Source: Herbaspirillum autotrophicum (GTDB lineage Bacteria; Pseudomonadota; Gammaproteobacteria; Burkholderiales; Burkholderiaceae_D). From it: a stretch of 64,000 bases of DNA. The first letter of the stretch is position 1. Each line of letters opens with the position of its first letter. This document shows positions 9,035 to 19,340 of the stretch, one piece after another. The position numbers and the translations under genes were made by a program. The notes beneath the pieces are model-generated. The model had not been told where the DNA came from. It was given only the letters and a program-made list of their open reading frames with translations, and ran no database searches. The stretch covers positions 1 through 64,000 of the forward strand of contig NZ_LFLS01000023.1 of assembly GCF_001189915.1 (NCBI RefSeq). The letters run 5' to 3'.

Positions 9035-10570
9035 TCAGGAGTGATAAGCCGATTCGCCGTGGCTGGAAATGTCCAGACCTTCGCGCTCTTCTTCTTCCGT
9101 CACCCGCAGACCGATCACGACATCAATCAGCTTGTAGGCGATGAACGACACTACGCCGGACAGGATGACTGTAGTCAGTACGCCTTCGAACTGGATCCAG
9201 ACCTGGCCGCCGATCGAGTAATCCGGAGCAACGGCGTTGGTGACATAGTCATAGATACCGCTGCCGCCCAGGCTAGGCGCTGCAAACACGCCAGTCAGCA
9301 AGGCCCCGAGGATACCGCCGACGCCATGCACGCCAAACACGTCCAGCGCATCGTCTGCACCCAGCAACTTCTTCAGACCAGTGACACCCCACAGGCACAG
9401 CAAGCCGGCCAGCAAACCCATCACGACCGCACCACCGACACCGACGAAACCGGCAGCCGGCGTAATCGCCACCAGACCAGCCACCGCACCGGAAGCACCA
9501 CCCAGCATCGAAGGCTTGCCCTTGCCGATCCACTCACCGAAGCTCCACGACAGCACTGCAGCAGCAGTTGCCAGGATGGTGTTGACGAAAGCCACTGCAG
9601 CAGTACCGTTGGCTTCCAGACCCGAACCGGCGTTGAAGCCGAACCAGCCGAACCACAGCAACGAGGCGCCAACCATGGTCAGCGTCAGGCTATGCGGCTT
9701 GAATGCTTCCTTGCCGTAGCCGACACGCTTGCCGATCACATACGAACCGACCAGACCGGCAATCGCAGCATTGATATGCACGACAGTACCGCCGGCGTAA
9801 TCAAGCGCGCCCTTTTGGAACAACCAGCCGGAGATGGCAGTGGCTTTTTCCGCAGCAGCAGCGTCGGTAAATGCATCCGGACCTGGCCAGAACCAGACCA
9901 TGTGCGCCATTGGCAGGTACGAGAAGGTGAACCACAGGACCGAGAAAGCGATCACGGCGGAAAACTTCATGCGCTCAGCGAACGAACCGATGATCAGCGC
10001 CACGGTGATGGCGGCAAACGCACCCTGGAAGGCCACGAATACCAGTTCAGGAATCACGACGCCCTTGCTGAAGGTTGCGGTATTCGAATCGCCGGTCAGA
10101 CCGTGCAGGAACAAGCGGTCAAAGCTGCCGAAGAACGAGGTGCCTTCCGTGAACGCGATGCTGTAGCCATAGACGAACCACAGAATGTAGATCAGCGAGA
10201 AGATCATGAAACATTGCATCAGCACCGACAGCATGTTCTTGCTGCGCACCAGACCGCCGTAGAACAGGCCGAGGCCCGGCAGGGTCATGAGGATCACGAA
10301 TGCAGTACATACCAGCATCCATGCGGTGTCGCCTTTGTTCGGAACCGGTGCCGGTGCAGCTGTGGCCGGGGTTGCCGGCGCGGCTGCAGCAGCGGCCGGC
10401 GCTGGTGCAGCAGCAGGTGCCTCAGCCTTCGGTGCTTCTGCTACGGGTGCAGTGACGGCAGCGGCTTCCGGCTTCGGCGCATCTTGTGCCTGCGCCGGCG
10501 CTGCAAATCCTACCGCCAACAACAACGTGCCAATTGCCAGGGCACTGGAAAACATTTTTTTCATGCTCAT
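9035..10570 (-). CDS. amtB: ammonium transporter AmtB
   Basis: A 511-residue Amt/Rh protein with 11 predicted membrane segments after a cleavable signal peptide (MKKMFSSALAIGTLLLAVG, then AQAQ). Family motifs include GLGLFYGGLVR, the double-His pore region (DYAGGTVVHINAAIAGL; DVFGVHGVGGILGALLTG) and AMT signature SFGEWIGKGKPS. Between signal and first helix is an Ala/Pro-rich stretch of about 50 residues, longer than usual. The ATG at 10570 has AGGGGA five bases upstream; an in-frame ATG two codons later is the alternative. It follows glnK by 10 bp, the usual pairing that lets PII plug the channel when nitrogen is abundant. Confidence 0.95.
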   Translation of the reverse strand: MSMKKMFSSALAIGTLLLAVGFAAPAQAQDAPKPEAAAVTAPVAEAPKAEAPAAAPAPAAAAAAPATPATAAPAPVPNKGDTAWMLVCTAFVILMTLPGLGLFYGGLVRSKNMLSVLMQCFMIFSLIYILWFVYGYSIAFTEGTSFFGSFDRLFLHGLTGDSNTATFSKGVVIPELVFVAFQGAFAAITVALIIGSFAERMKFSAVIAFSVLWFTFSYLPMAHMVWFWPGPDAFTDAAAAEKATAISGWLFQKGALDYAGGTVVHINAAIAGLVGSYVIGKRVGYGKEAFKPHSLTLTMVGASLLWFGWFGFNAGSGLEANGTAAVAFVNTILATAAAVLSWSFGEWIGKGKPSMLGGASGAVAGLVAITPAAGFVGVGGAVVMGLLAGLLCLWGVTGLKKLLGADDALDVFGVHGVGGILGALLTGVFAAPSLGGSGIYDYVTNAVAPDYSIGGQVWIQFEGVLTTVILSGVVSFIAYKLIDVVIGLRVTEEEEREGLDISSHGESAYHS

Positions 10571-10580
10571 GCGATTCCCC

Positions 10581-11710
<1,130 letters not shown>

Positions 11711-11769
11711 GGCGTCCCTCAGAGTGTGTGTTGAACATCGAATTGTCGAACCTTCCGCACAACACATAT

Positions 11770-11785
11770 AGCAGGAGCCATGCCA
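11770..11785 (-). promoter_or_regulatory. sigma-54 (-24/-12) promoter of torF-glnK-amtB
   Basis: Minus strand reads TGGCATGGCTCCTGCT. The invariant GG and GC dinucleotides are spaced by exactly 10 bases, matching TGGCAC-N5-TTGC with small deviations. The predicted start is about 45 bases upstream of the torF ATG. Confidence 0.8.
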
Positions 11786-11886
11786 CCCCATTTTTAATGC
11801 CAAATCACAAATTTTTCCGTTCCAGACCGCTGTTTCCTGATGTATTGCGTTCTTTTTTCACAAAGCCGGTGCGACAAAAAACAGAA

Positions 11887-11903
11887 TGCACAAAAAAAGT
11901 GCA
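11887..11903. promoter_or_regulatory. NtrC-type enhancer site
   Basis: A perfect palindrome TGCAC-AAAAAAA-GTGCA, matching the NtrC binding pattern TGCAC-N7-GTGCA. It lies about 105-115 bp upstream of the sigma-54 promoter, a normal enhancer distance, in the gap after the hexapeptide-transferase gene. Confidence 0.78.
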
Positions 11904-11939
11904 GTCGCCATTTGGCAGTTCCCGGTCAGACGGGCCATG

Positions 11940-12566
11940 TCAGGCACCGCCGGCGTCTTGCTCCTGATCCAGCACACTTCCCCGCTTCACGATGGCGTGC
12001 GGCAACAGCAAGACACCGGGCGCCAGCACCGCGTTGGCACCGATGCGGCTGTGATCGCCCAGCACCGCACCGAACTTGGTGACGCCGGTCGCAATCAGGC
12101 CGGCTTCGGTACGCACCAGGATTTCCTTGTCTTCCCGCTCATTACGGTAATTCGCGACGATGCTGCCGGCTTCCAGATTGACGTCGCGTCCGATCAGCGA
12201 ATCGCCGACGAAATTGAAATGGGCCAGCTTGGAACCGGCAAACATGAATGTGGTTTTCAACTCGGCGCCGGGGCCGATGATGCAATCGGCTTCCAGCCAG
12301 ACGCCGCCGCGCAGATAGGCGCCGGCAGCAATGAAGCAGCGCGGTCCGATGATGGCCGGTCCCTTGACGACCGCTCCGGACTCGACCGTACTGCTGCGAT
12401 GAATCGCCACCTCGCCGTCCCGCACGTATTCAGATGCCGGCAAGGTCGCCAACAACAGCCCTATATAGTATTCCGCCTGCGAAGTAAGTTGCCAGGGGGC
12501 CGCTACTGCCAGACCGGCCGGCAGCAACGCCGCAATGTAATCACTGACATTCACCGCTGTCTTCAT
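11940..12566 (-). CDS. left-handed beta-helix (hexapeptide-repeat) transferase
   Basis: A 208-residue protein. From about residue 55 it is built of hexapeptide repeats (IHRSSTVESGAVVKGPAIIG, then AYLRGG, GPGAEL, IGRDVNLEAGSIVANYRN, GVTKFGAVLGDHSRIGANAVL), resembling the acyltransferase half of GlmU-like sugar-phosphate enzymes. No nucleotidyltransferase domain is present. The acceptor and donor are unknown; acetyl-CoA-dependent acylation is the family's usual activity. It points away from ubiK, with a shared 191-bp upstream region. Confidence 0.75.
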   Translation of the reverse strand: MKTAVNVSDYIAALLPAGLAVAAPWQLTSQAEYYIGLLLATLPASEYVRDGEVAIHRSSTVESGAVVKGPAIIGPRCFIAAGAYLRGGVWLEADCIIGPGAELKTTFMFAGSKLAHFNFVGDSLIGRDVNLEAGSIVANYRNEREDKEILVRTEAGLIATGVTKFGAVLGDHSRIGANAVLAPGVLLLPHAIVKRGSVLDQEQDAGGA

Positions 12567-12757
12567 ATATACCCCGTCAGATAAACCTCTGTTGATAAGT
12601 CCTTGCCGCCACCCGGGCGGATTGCGGCCGGATCATCTTGCAATTGCCGGGACCGCCATGACATGGAAGGTACCGATAAGCAGGACCACGCCGAGGTTTC
12701 CCCTTTGGCAACAACCGGCTACACTGAAAGAACTTTACAGCAGAGCAGAGGCATATC

Positions 12758-13000
12758 ATGGACAAACCCCAATTTTTCGAAGATCTCCAATCAAAGATCA
12801 ACAAGGCAATTGAAAACTCGCCGGCCAAGGACATAGAGAAGAACGTCAAGGCCATGCTGAGCCAAGGCTTTTCCAAGCTGGATCTGGTGACGCGTGAGGA
12901 ATTCGACATTCAGGCGCAAGTGCTGGCCAAGACCCGCGCCAAGCTGGAAGCGCTGGAAGCACGCGTGACCGAACTCGAAGCGCGACAGAAACCCGAGTGA
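12758..13000 (+). CDS. ubiK: UbiK-family accessory factor (BMFP domain)
   Basis: An 80-residue protein, amphipathic at the N-terminus and coiled-coil at the C-terminus (LEALEARVTELEARQ). It matches the UbiK/YqiC family, which helps aerobic ubiquinone synthesis by associating with the Ubi complex and with membrane lipid. The family is commonly encoded just before the YifB/ComM ATPase, as here (28-bp gap). Its own upstream region holds the likely promoter. Confidence 0.87.
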   Translation: MDKPQFFEDLQSKINKAIENSPAKDIEKNVKAMLSQGFSKLDLVTREEFDIQAQVLAKTRAKLEALEARVTELEARQKPE

Positions 13001-13028
13001 GCCGACCGGGTTACCCCCCGCGCCGACC

Positions 13029-14546
13029 ATGAGTCTGGCCGTTCTGAAAAGCCGTGCCCTGGCGGGCATGCAGGCGCCGCAGGTCACGGTGGAAGTTCAT
13101 CTGGCCAACGGTTTGCCCTCCTTTACCATCGTCGGCTTGCCAGAGACCGAGGTAAAGGAATCCAAAGACCGCGTGCGCGCCGCGTTGCAAAATGCGCGCT
13201 TCGAATTCCCTTCCAAACGCATTACCGTCAATCTGGCGCCGGCCGATTTGCCCAAAGAGTCGGGCCGGTTTGACCTGCCCATCGCCCTCGGCATCCTGGC
13301 CGCTTCGGAGCAAATGCCGGGCACCGATCTCGATCAATACGAATTTGCCGGCGAGTTGTCGCTGTCGGGCGCATTGCGCCCGGTACGCGGCGCGTTGGCA
13401 ATGACCTGTGCCATGCACAATGATGCCGCCGGCATTTCGCGCAGCTTCATCCTGCCACGCGAAAATGCCGACGAAGCCGCTCTCGTCAGCCAAGCCAGAA
13501 TTTTCCCGGCCGATTCACTGCTGCAGGTCTGCGCGCATTTTGCGGCGCTGGATGCCGAGAGCAAGCTGGTGCGCCATCGCCCGAGCGTGCGCCAGGCACC
13601 TGCCGAGCATCCCGATTTCAGCGACGTCAAAGGGCAATTGCTGCCAAAACGGGCGCTGGAAATCGCGGCAGCCGGAGGCCACAGTGTTCTGTTAGTCGGG
13701 CCGCCGGGTACCGGGAAGTCGATGCTGGCGGCGCGCTTTGCCGGTATCCTGCCCGCCATGACCGATGCCGAAGCGCTCGAAGCTGCTGCGGTCCAATCGC
13801 TGGCCGGTAGTTTCGCCAGCGAACGCTGGAAGCGGCGCGCCTATCGCGCTCCGCATCACACCGCTTCCGCAGTGGCGCTGGTCGGCGGTGGCGGCAATCC
13901 GCGTCCGGGTGAGATATCGCTGGCCCATCATGGTGTCTTGTTTTTGGATGAACTCGCGGAATTTGACCGCAAAGTACTGGAAGTCTTGCGCGAACCCCTC
14001 GAATCAGGACGTATCACGATTTCACGCGCTGCGCGGCAAGCAGAATTTCCTGCCCGTTTTCAATTGATTGCGGCCATGAATCCCTGTCCGTGCGGATTCC
14101 TCGGCCATCCGCTGCGCCCTTGCCGCTGCACGCCGGATCAGGTAACACGCTATCAGGGAAAAATCTCCGGCCCGTTGCTGGACCGCATCGACATGCAAAT
14201 TCAAGTAGGGGCGCTGACACCGCAAGAGCTGCTGACGCAAGCTGCCGGCGAACCGTCGGCCGACATTGCGCGGCGGGTCGGTCAGGCCTCGACCATCCAG
14301 CGCGACCGTCAGGGCCACGACAATAACCGGCTCAGCGCTGCGTCCATCGATCTGCATTGCACGCCCGATGAAGCCGGCCAGCAGCTGTTGCAGCACACCA
14401 TGCAACGCCTCAACTGGTCGGCCCGCGCCTGCCACCGCACACTGAAAATCGCCCGCACCATTGCCGATCTGGCGCAAGCACCAAGCGTCCACAAGGCGCA
14501 TGTGGCGGAAGCGATTCAGTATCGGCGGGCGTTGAAAGCTGAGTGA
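13029..14546 (+). CDS. comM: YifB/ComM-family AAA+ ATPase
   Basis: A 505-residue protein with an N-terminal ChlI-like domain (GLPSFTIVGLPETEVKESKD), a Mg-chelatase type AAA+ module with Walker A VGPPGTGKSM near residue 223 and Walker B VLFLDELAEF near 305, a CPCG-x-CRC cysteine cluster near 355, and the C-terminal helical domain (LSARACHRTLK-type). ComM is a helicase that promotes branch migration in natural transformation. Length is normal. It is probably co-transcribed with ubiK. Confidence 0.92.
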   Translation: MSLAVLKSRALAGMQAPQVTVEVHLANGLPSFTIVGLPETEVKESKDRVRAALQNARFEFPSKRITVNLAPADLPKESGRFDLPIALGILAASEQMPGTDLDQYEFAGELSLSGALRPVRGALAMTCAMHNDAAGISRSFILPRENADEAALVSQARIFPADSLLQVCAHFAALDAESKLVRHRPSVRQAPAEHPDFSDVKGQLLPKRALEIAAAGGHSVLLVGPPGTGKSMLAARFAGILPAMTDAEALEAAAVQSLAGSFASERWKRRAYRAPHHTASAVALVGGGGNPRPGEISLAHHGVLFLDELAEFDRKVLEVLREPLESGRITISRAARQAEFPARFQLIAAMNPCPCGFLGHPLRPCRCTPDQVTRYQGKISGPLLDRIDMQIQVGALTPQELLTQAAGEPSADIARRVGQASTIQRDRQGHDNNRLSAASIDLHCTPDEAGQQLLQHTMQRLNWSARACHRTLKIARTIADLAQAPSVHKAHVAEAIQYRRALKAE

Positions 14547-14561
14547 GAGCGCGGTTGAATC

Positions 14562-15968
14562 TCAGGAGACCGGCCACAACGGTTTGATGGCGTCCAGCAG
14601 TCCCGACTGTTTTGCAATGCGCTGGCCGCGTACCGCGGCTTCGTGCAAGGTGCGTCCTTCATCAATCGACAGGACCACCCCCTTTTCCATCAGCACTTTA
14701 CCGTTGCAAATGACGGTATCGGCGCCGCCGCGCGACGAGTGAACCAGATTGGCCAGCGGATTCAATACCGGCTGCCAGTCCGGGCGAATTGTGTCGAACA
14801 TGGTGATATCTGCTTTTTTGCCGACGGTGATGGAGCCGATCTGGTCATCCCACAACAAGGCGCGCGATCCATGCAGGGTCGCCATTTCCAGCACTGTTTC
14901 CGGCGGCATGATGGTCGGATCAAGCCGTTGCGATTTGGCGGCGCCAGATGCCAGCGACATTTGCCGGACAATATCGACATAATTGCTGGACATGGCGCTG
15001 TCTGAACCAAGTGCAACCGTCGCGCCCAGTTCCAGCAGTTCCGGGAACCGGCCAAATTCCATGCTGCCCATGCCGGCCCGGAATCCGGTTGATGGCGTAC
15101 AGCAGACACAGGCTTGATGCCGCAAGGTCAATGCCAGCTCTTTCGGGCTAGCCCATCCCATGTGAATCAGCAGCACGTTTTTACCCAAGGCGTCGAGCTT
15201 GGCCAGCCGCTCGACATCGGGCATGCCGAACTTGACCCGCGAAGCAACCACTTCATCGCGTGCTTCGGAAGCATGCAGCACCAGGCCGACGCCGTTGGCA
15301 TCTGCCATCGCTTTGGCGCGCCGGATCAGGTCATCGGAACAAACCGCCGGAATGCGCAAGCCAACCCAGGTACGCAGACGTCCATCCTGCGTGTCGTGAT
15401 AAGTATCGATGGCAGCTTGCGCGTGCGCCAGCGCTTCATCGGTGCTTTCGCGCCGGACGTTGTCGGCCAGGCCGCCCAATGCTGTCGCATGCACATCGAA
15501 CGCAATGCGCGCGATGACGCCGCGCAAACCGCTGTCCGATACCGCTTGCGCCATCTGCTTTGGAAAGTAATTGCCGGGATCGAGAAAGCAAGTAGTACCG
15601 GCCCGAATCATCTCCAAATGACAATTCATCGCGGCCCAATAGGCATCTTCTTCCATCAACTGCGCTTCATAGCCGTACAGGCGTTGCAGCAGATGAATCG
15701 GGATATCGCAGCCATCCGCCAGTCCGCGCCCCAGTTGCTGCGAATTGTGTACGTGGGTGTCGATCAGACCTGGCAACACCAGCCGGCCGCTGGCGTCGAT
15801 TTCCTTGTCGGCCTGAAAGGATGCACGCAAATCAGTCGTCTTGCCGACGGCGACGATGCGGTCACCGGCGACGGCAATGGCGCCATCCCGAATGATGCGG
15901 CGCTGGTCATCCACGGTAACCAGCCAGTCGGCACTGTGTATCAGCAGCGAAACCGGAGACGACTTCAT
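14562..15968 (-). CDS. amidohydrolase, SsnA/TrzN-like (COG0402) deaminase family
   Basis: About 468 residues of the metal-dependent hydrolase superfamily. The metal site is visible as PGLIDTHVHN (HxH) near residue 70, VLHASEARDE (His) near 245, LLIHMGW near 275 and ALGSDSAMSSN (Asp) near 330. Relatives deaminate or dechlorinate purine- or triazine-like rings, for example 8-oxoguanine deaminase and TrzN. The substrate here is unknown. The ATG at 15968 is chosen; a GTG at 15992 overlapping the upstream gene's stop and a TTG at 16001 are alternatives. It follows the binding-protein gene closely, suggesting an uptake-plus-hydrolysis pair. Confidence 0.82.
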   Translation of the reverse strand: MKSSPVSLLIHSADWLVTVDDQRRIIRDGAIAVAGDRIVAVGKTTDLRASFQADKEIDASGRLVLPGLIDTHVHNSQQLGRGLADGCDIPIHLLQRLYGYEAQLMEEDAYWAAMNCHLEMIRAGTTCFLDPGNYFPKQMAQAVSDSGLRGVIARIAFDVHATALGGLADNVRRESTDEALAHAQAAIDTYHDTQDGRLRTWVGLRIPAVCSDDLIRRAKAMADANGVGLVLHASEARDEVVASRVKFGMPDVERLAKLDALGKNVLLIHMGWASPKELALTLRHQACVCCTPSTGFRAGMGSMEFGRFPELLELGATVALGSDSAMSSNYVDIVRQMSLASGAAKSQRLDPTIMPPETVLEMATLHGSRALLWDDQIGSITVGKKADITMFDTIRPDWQPVLNPLANLVHSSRGGADTVICNGKVLMEKGVVLSIDEGRTLHEAAVRGQRIAKQSGLLDAIKPLWPVS

Positions 15969-15988
15969 GCCGTCATTGGCGTGCCGGC

Positions 15989-16804
15989 TCACTCTTCCCA
16001 ACCGAAACTGACATGCGTGCCATAGAGACCGCGCAGCACGGTTTTGGTTTCCGGTGCGCTTTGATAAATTTTGATGAACTTCTGAATCCGTTCGTCGTTT
16101 TTCGATTCCGGCCGCGCCACGAAACGAATGGCCCAGATTTTCTGCGGTGCTTCGAACAACAGAGCGTTATCGGCGTTGAGGCCGGACAGCCGCATGAAGC
16201 TCGGGAAGGTCACCGCAATATCGACGTCATCCAGCGAACGCGCCACTTGTTGTGCTTCGAGCGCAACGATTTTCAGATTCTTCGGATTGCCGACGATGTC
16301 ACGCGGCGTCGCGGTATAGCCGACACCATCACGCAACTTGATCAGGTTGGCGCTCTGCAGCAACAACAAGGCGCGGCCGAGATTGGTGGGATCGTTCGAT
16401 ACCGACACGGTGGCGCCCTCTTTCAACTCAGACAAATTCTTGATGCGGTTGGAGTAGATGCCAGCCACCGAGATAAAGCCGATCCCGACCGGAACAAAGT
16501 TGTAGCCATTGCCTTTCGAGGCCGACTCCAGATAGGGAATGTGCTGATAAAAATTGACGTCAATCGATTTTTCCATCAAGGCGGTATTGGGCATGCTCCA
16601 ATCGGTGAACTCAATGAGTTTCACGTCGAGTCCCGCTGCCTTGGCGCGTGGAATGACGGCTTCAATCGCCTTGTTGTTGGCCGATGCTGCCAGGCCGATG
16701 CGCAGCGGCGCCTGTTGTGCCGCCGCCGGGGACAGGACCGCTGCGGATAAGGAGAGGACACCGATCAAGGTGAGCAAACGATTGGTGGAGAACAGTTCAA
16801 GCAT
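15989..16804 (-). CDS. NlpA/MetQ-family substrate-binding protein
   Basis: A 271-residue periplasmic binding protein with signal peptide (LLTLIGVLSLSAAVLSPAAAQQ) and the MetQ-family features SIDVNFYQHIPYLE near residue 90 and GATVSVSNDPTNLGRALLLL near 140. Unlike typical MetQ it has no lipobox cysteine, so it should be soluble in the periplasm. No permease or ATPase lies beside it. Its neighbour is an amidohydrolase, so the ligand may be that enzyme's substrate instead of methionine. ATG at 16804 (AAGG upstream) is preferred over the long upstream frame. Confidence 0.83.
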   Translation of the reverse strand: MLELFSTNRLLTLIGVLSLSAAVLSPAAAQQAPLRIGLAASANNKAIEAVIPRAKAAGLDVKLIEFTDWSMPNTALMEKSIDVNFYQHIPYLESASKGNGYNFVPVGIGFISVAGIYSNRIKNLSELKEGATVSVSNDPTNLGRALLLLQSANLIKLRDGVGYTATPRDIVGNPKNLKIVALEAQQVARSLDDVDIAVTFPSFMRLSGLNADNALLFEAPQKIWAIRFVARPESKNDERIQKFIKIYQSAPETKTVLRGLYGTHVSFGWEE

Positions 16805-17127
16805 GACTTGCCTTTGCGAAGCCCCGTATGACAACGAGATTTGGAATGTTGTCTGGCTTCCGGTTCCGGCATCAACGCACGAAAAAGAAGGTCCATGACC
16901 AGAAAGACCCGGACACCGGCCCGGGACAGCCACGTATTATGAATATCCGGGGAACCGGCGAAAACTAAGAAAAACGCATAAACAAGCTTGGATTTTGCCG
17001 GCCGCCATCCATCTGCCGCGCCGGTACAACCCGCAACAATCCGAACCGCAGTATCATCGCGGATTCCGTGCCCAGCGCGACCAGTTATCTCCTGCCGCGA
17101 CGGCCCCTTTGAATTCAGCGTCCATTT
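16805..17127. other. intergenic region between divergent genes
   Basis: About 320 bp between the binding-protein gene and the EamA transporter. It must hold both promoters, but I see no convincing -35/-10 pair, named operator or riboswitch. Open frames crossing it lack coding character. Confidence 0.5.
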
Positions 17128-18105
17128 ATGTTTATCGGTATTCTTTGCGCACTCTGCGCCGGTCTGGTGTGGGGCCTGGTGTTCATTACCCCGCTGCTGC
17201 TGCCGCAATATCCCGGCATCATGTTGTCGTTCGGCCGTTATGTGGCGTTCGGTCTGATTGCGCTGCTGCCGGCAATGCTGGATCGCAAGCGCATAACCTC
17301 GCTCAGCAAGGAAGACTGGAAAGTCGCATTGAAGTTGTCGCTGGTTGGCAACCTGCTGTACTACGCCACGCTGGCCACTGCGATTCAGTTGGCGGATGCG
17401 CCCTTGCCGACCATGCTGATCGGCACACTGCCGGTAGTGATTTCGATTTTTGCCAACTGGCGCCCGGGGCATGCCTCCGAGTCGGTGGCCTGGATGCGGC
17501 TGGCACCGTCGCTGGTGATCCTCGCCATCGGCCTGATGCTGGTCAACAGCAGTGAAATCGACCATCTGCGCAATACGCCCAACAATACCCGCACCATCAG
17601 CGATTACGTCCTCGGCTGCCTGCTGGCGCTGTGTGCGGTAGCCGGCTGGACCTGGTATCCGATCGTCAATTCCCGCTATTTGCGTGCGCATCCGCGCATC
17701 CATTCGATTACCTGGGCCACGGCGCAAGGATTGACCACCTTGCCGCTGGCCTTGCTCGGCATGCTCGGCTACGGCGTGTATGCCCACTTCAGCCATCTGG
17801 ATTACGCCTTCCCGCTGGGGCCGCGGCCACTGGAATTTACCGCGCTGATGCTGGTGATCGGCCTGTTTGCCTCATGGATCGGCACCTTGTTGTGGAACAA
17901 GGCCAGTCAGTTGTTGCCGACTGCGCTGGTAGCGCAACTGATCGTCTTCGAAACGCTGGCCGCGCTGTTGTATGCTTTTGTCTTGCGCGGCAGCATGCCC
18001 GATCTGCGGGTATTGGCCGGTATCGTCTTTTTATGCGCCGGCGTCGTGTTCGGCGTCCGCACTTTTTCGCGCCGGTCGCCGTCTCCCATTTCTCACACTA
18101 CCTGA
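17128..18105 (+). CDS. EamA/DMT-family transporter
   Basis: A 325-residue membrane protein with about ten hydrophobic segments in two repeated halves, starting MFIGILCALCAGLVWGLVF. In the second half WIGTLLWNKASQLLPTALVA and FETLAALLYAFVLR are typical EamA features. These carriers usually export small metabolites; the substrate is unknown. It is followed after 9 bp by a lipoprotein gene, so the two are likely co-transcribed. Confidence 0.87.
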   Translation: MFIGILCALCAGLVWGLVFITPLLLPQYPGIMLSFGRYVAFGLIALLPAMLDRKRITSLSKEDWKVALKLSLVGNLLYYATLATAIQLADAPLPTMLIGTLPVVISIFANWRPGHASESVAWMRLAPSLVILAIGLMLVNSSEIDHLRNTPNNTRTISDYVLGCLLALCAVAGWTWYPIVNSRYLRAHPRIHSITWATAQGLTTLPLALLGMLGYGVYAHFSHLDYAFPLGPRPLEFTALMLVIGLFASWIGTLLWNKASQLLPTALVAQLIVFETLAALLYAFVLRGSMPDLRVLAGIVFLCAGVVFGVRTFSRRSPSPISHTT

Positions 18106-18114
18106 GTCTCTGCC

Positions 18115-18633
18115 ATGCCCTTCCTGTCTCGCTGTCTGCTCATCGCCGCCCTCGTTCTGCTGAGCGCCTGTTCGCCCAAATACAACTGGCGCGAAGCGCA
18201 TGGCGGCACGATCCAGTTCACGGTGCTGTTGCCCGCCAAGCCGGCGACCTTTTCGCGCCAGATCGATCTGAACGGGCTGCCAGTGACCATGACCATGACC
18301 GCCGCTGAAATCGATGGCGTTACCTTCGCCGTCGGCGCCGCCGAACTGCCGGATGCGGAACGCGCCGGCAAGGCACTCGACTCGATGCAAACTGCCTTGG
18401 TCAACAATATCAGCGGCAATCTCAAAGAAGCCCATATCGCCGGCAAGCAAACCAATGTCGACCGCGTGCTGGATATCGCCGCCGACGGTGTCTCGCGCGG
18501 CCAGCCGCTGCTGCTGCAAGCGCGCCTGATTGCCAAGGGCAGCCGGATTTATCAAGTCTTGATCATCGGCAATCCCAAAGATGTCTCGGCGGAAAATGCC
18601 GAAACCTTTTTCACCTCGTTCAAACCGACCTGA
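18115..18633 (+). CDS. hypothetical lipoprotein
   Basis: A 172-residue protein with a lipoprotein signal peptide (LLIAALVLLSACS, lipobox LSAC, Cys near residue 19). The mature part begins PKYNWREAHGG, and its remaining segments look like a small alpha/beta domain. I do not recognise a functional family. It is probably anchored to the outer membrane. It directly follows the EamA carrier (9-bp gap). Confidence 0.72.
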   Translation: MPFLSRCLLIAALVLLSACSPKYNWREAHGGTIQFTVLLPAKPATFSRQIDLNGLPVTMTMTAAEIDGVTFAVGAAELPDAERAGKALDSMQTALVNNISGNLKEAHIAGKQTNVDRVLDIAADGVSRGQPLLLQARLIAKGSRIYQVLIIGNPKDVSAENAETFFTSFKPT

Positions 18634-18742
18634 GCCGGCCGCTTGACGCAATGATGACAAGCGCAGTGCGTCCGATGTATGCTAGCGGCAGGTAGTTCAG
18701 GTCGTTCCTGTGACTGTTTTCAAATCAATACCCTGAGGAAAT

Positions 18743-19087
18743 ATGCTGGTTACGTTCAAATCCAAAGCAGCGGCCGATGTTGTCATGTATGAGTCGCACG
18801 CAAAGCCTATCCTCGACATGCTGCACAAAGATCTCAAGCGCGGCGTCATCACCGCAGCCGAAAGCAGCGCGGCAATTGCCTTGCTGGAAACCCAGATCGG
18901 CAACAGCAAGAACCACGAAGCGGCCGAAGCCTTGCAGCGTGATGTGCAGGCGCATCACAATGAAAACGGCGATGACAACGGTCATGAAAAAATCGAGCCG
19001 GTGACATTCTCGGCGCGTGCCTATCCGTTGCTGGATATGCTGCGTGCCGCCAACAAGGGCAGTTACGACATTCTCTGGGGCGTCTGA
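18743..19087 (+). CDS. DUF1840 protein
   Basis: A 114-residue protein matching the betaproteobacterial DUF1840 family: start MLVTFKSKAAADVVMYE, central helix pair, and C-terminal FSARAYPLLDMLRAA. The usual C-terminal DILWGV is present. A linker HHNENGDDNGHEK divides the two conserved parts. Function unknown. A clear GAGGAA ribosome-binding site precedes the ATG. Confidence 0.82.
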   Translation: MLVTFKSKAAADVVMYESHAKPILDMLHKDLKRGVITAAESSAAIALLETQIGNSKNHEAAEALQRDVQAHHNENGDDNGHEKIEPVTFSARAYPLLDMLRAANKGSYDILWGV

Positions 19088-19340
19088 GTCCGGCACGCCG
19101 CCCGTCCTCATGCGTTCATGCCCGCGTGGTGCCACCACCAGCGGGCAGCACTGCTTCATTTGCGCCGACGCTTGCGGCTGCAAGCTCTCTGCCCCACTCC
19201 CCCGTCTTGTTACCAGTTGATCGCCGGCTTGTCGCATTTTCAATGCCGACAGGAAACTTTTTTGCCATCTCATATCTGATTGTCTAAGTAACATCATGTG
19301 ATCAGCCATCGGGCATGGCTGATATCAATCCGGAGGCGGC

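Noticed and set aside
16805..17127. Purine, guanidine or SAM riboswitch upstream of the NlpA-type gene
   Set aside because: I looked for conserved blocks of these classes on the minus strand and did not find them. Only short GC-rich repeats occur.
19302..19322. Inverted repeat TCAGCCAT/ATGGCTGA before the CPBP gene as an operator or translation switch
   Set aside because: Eight-base stem without a second copy or a nearby regulator. It is noted in the gene entry, but there is too little to claim a function.
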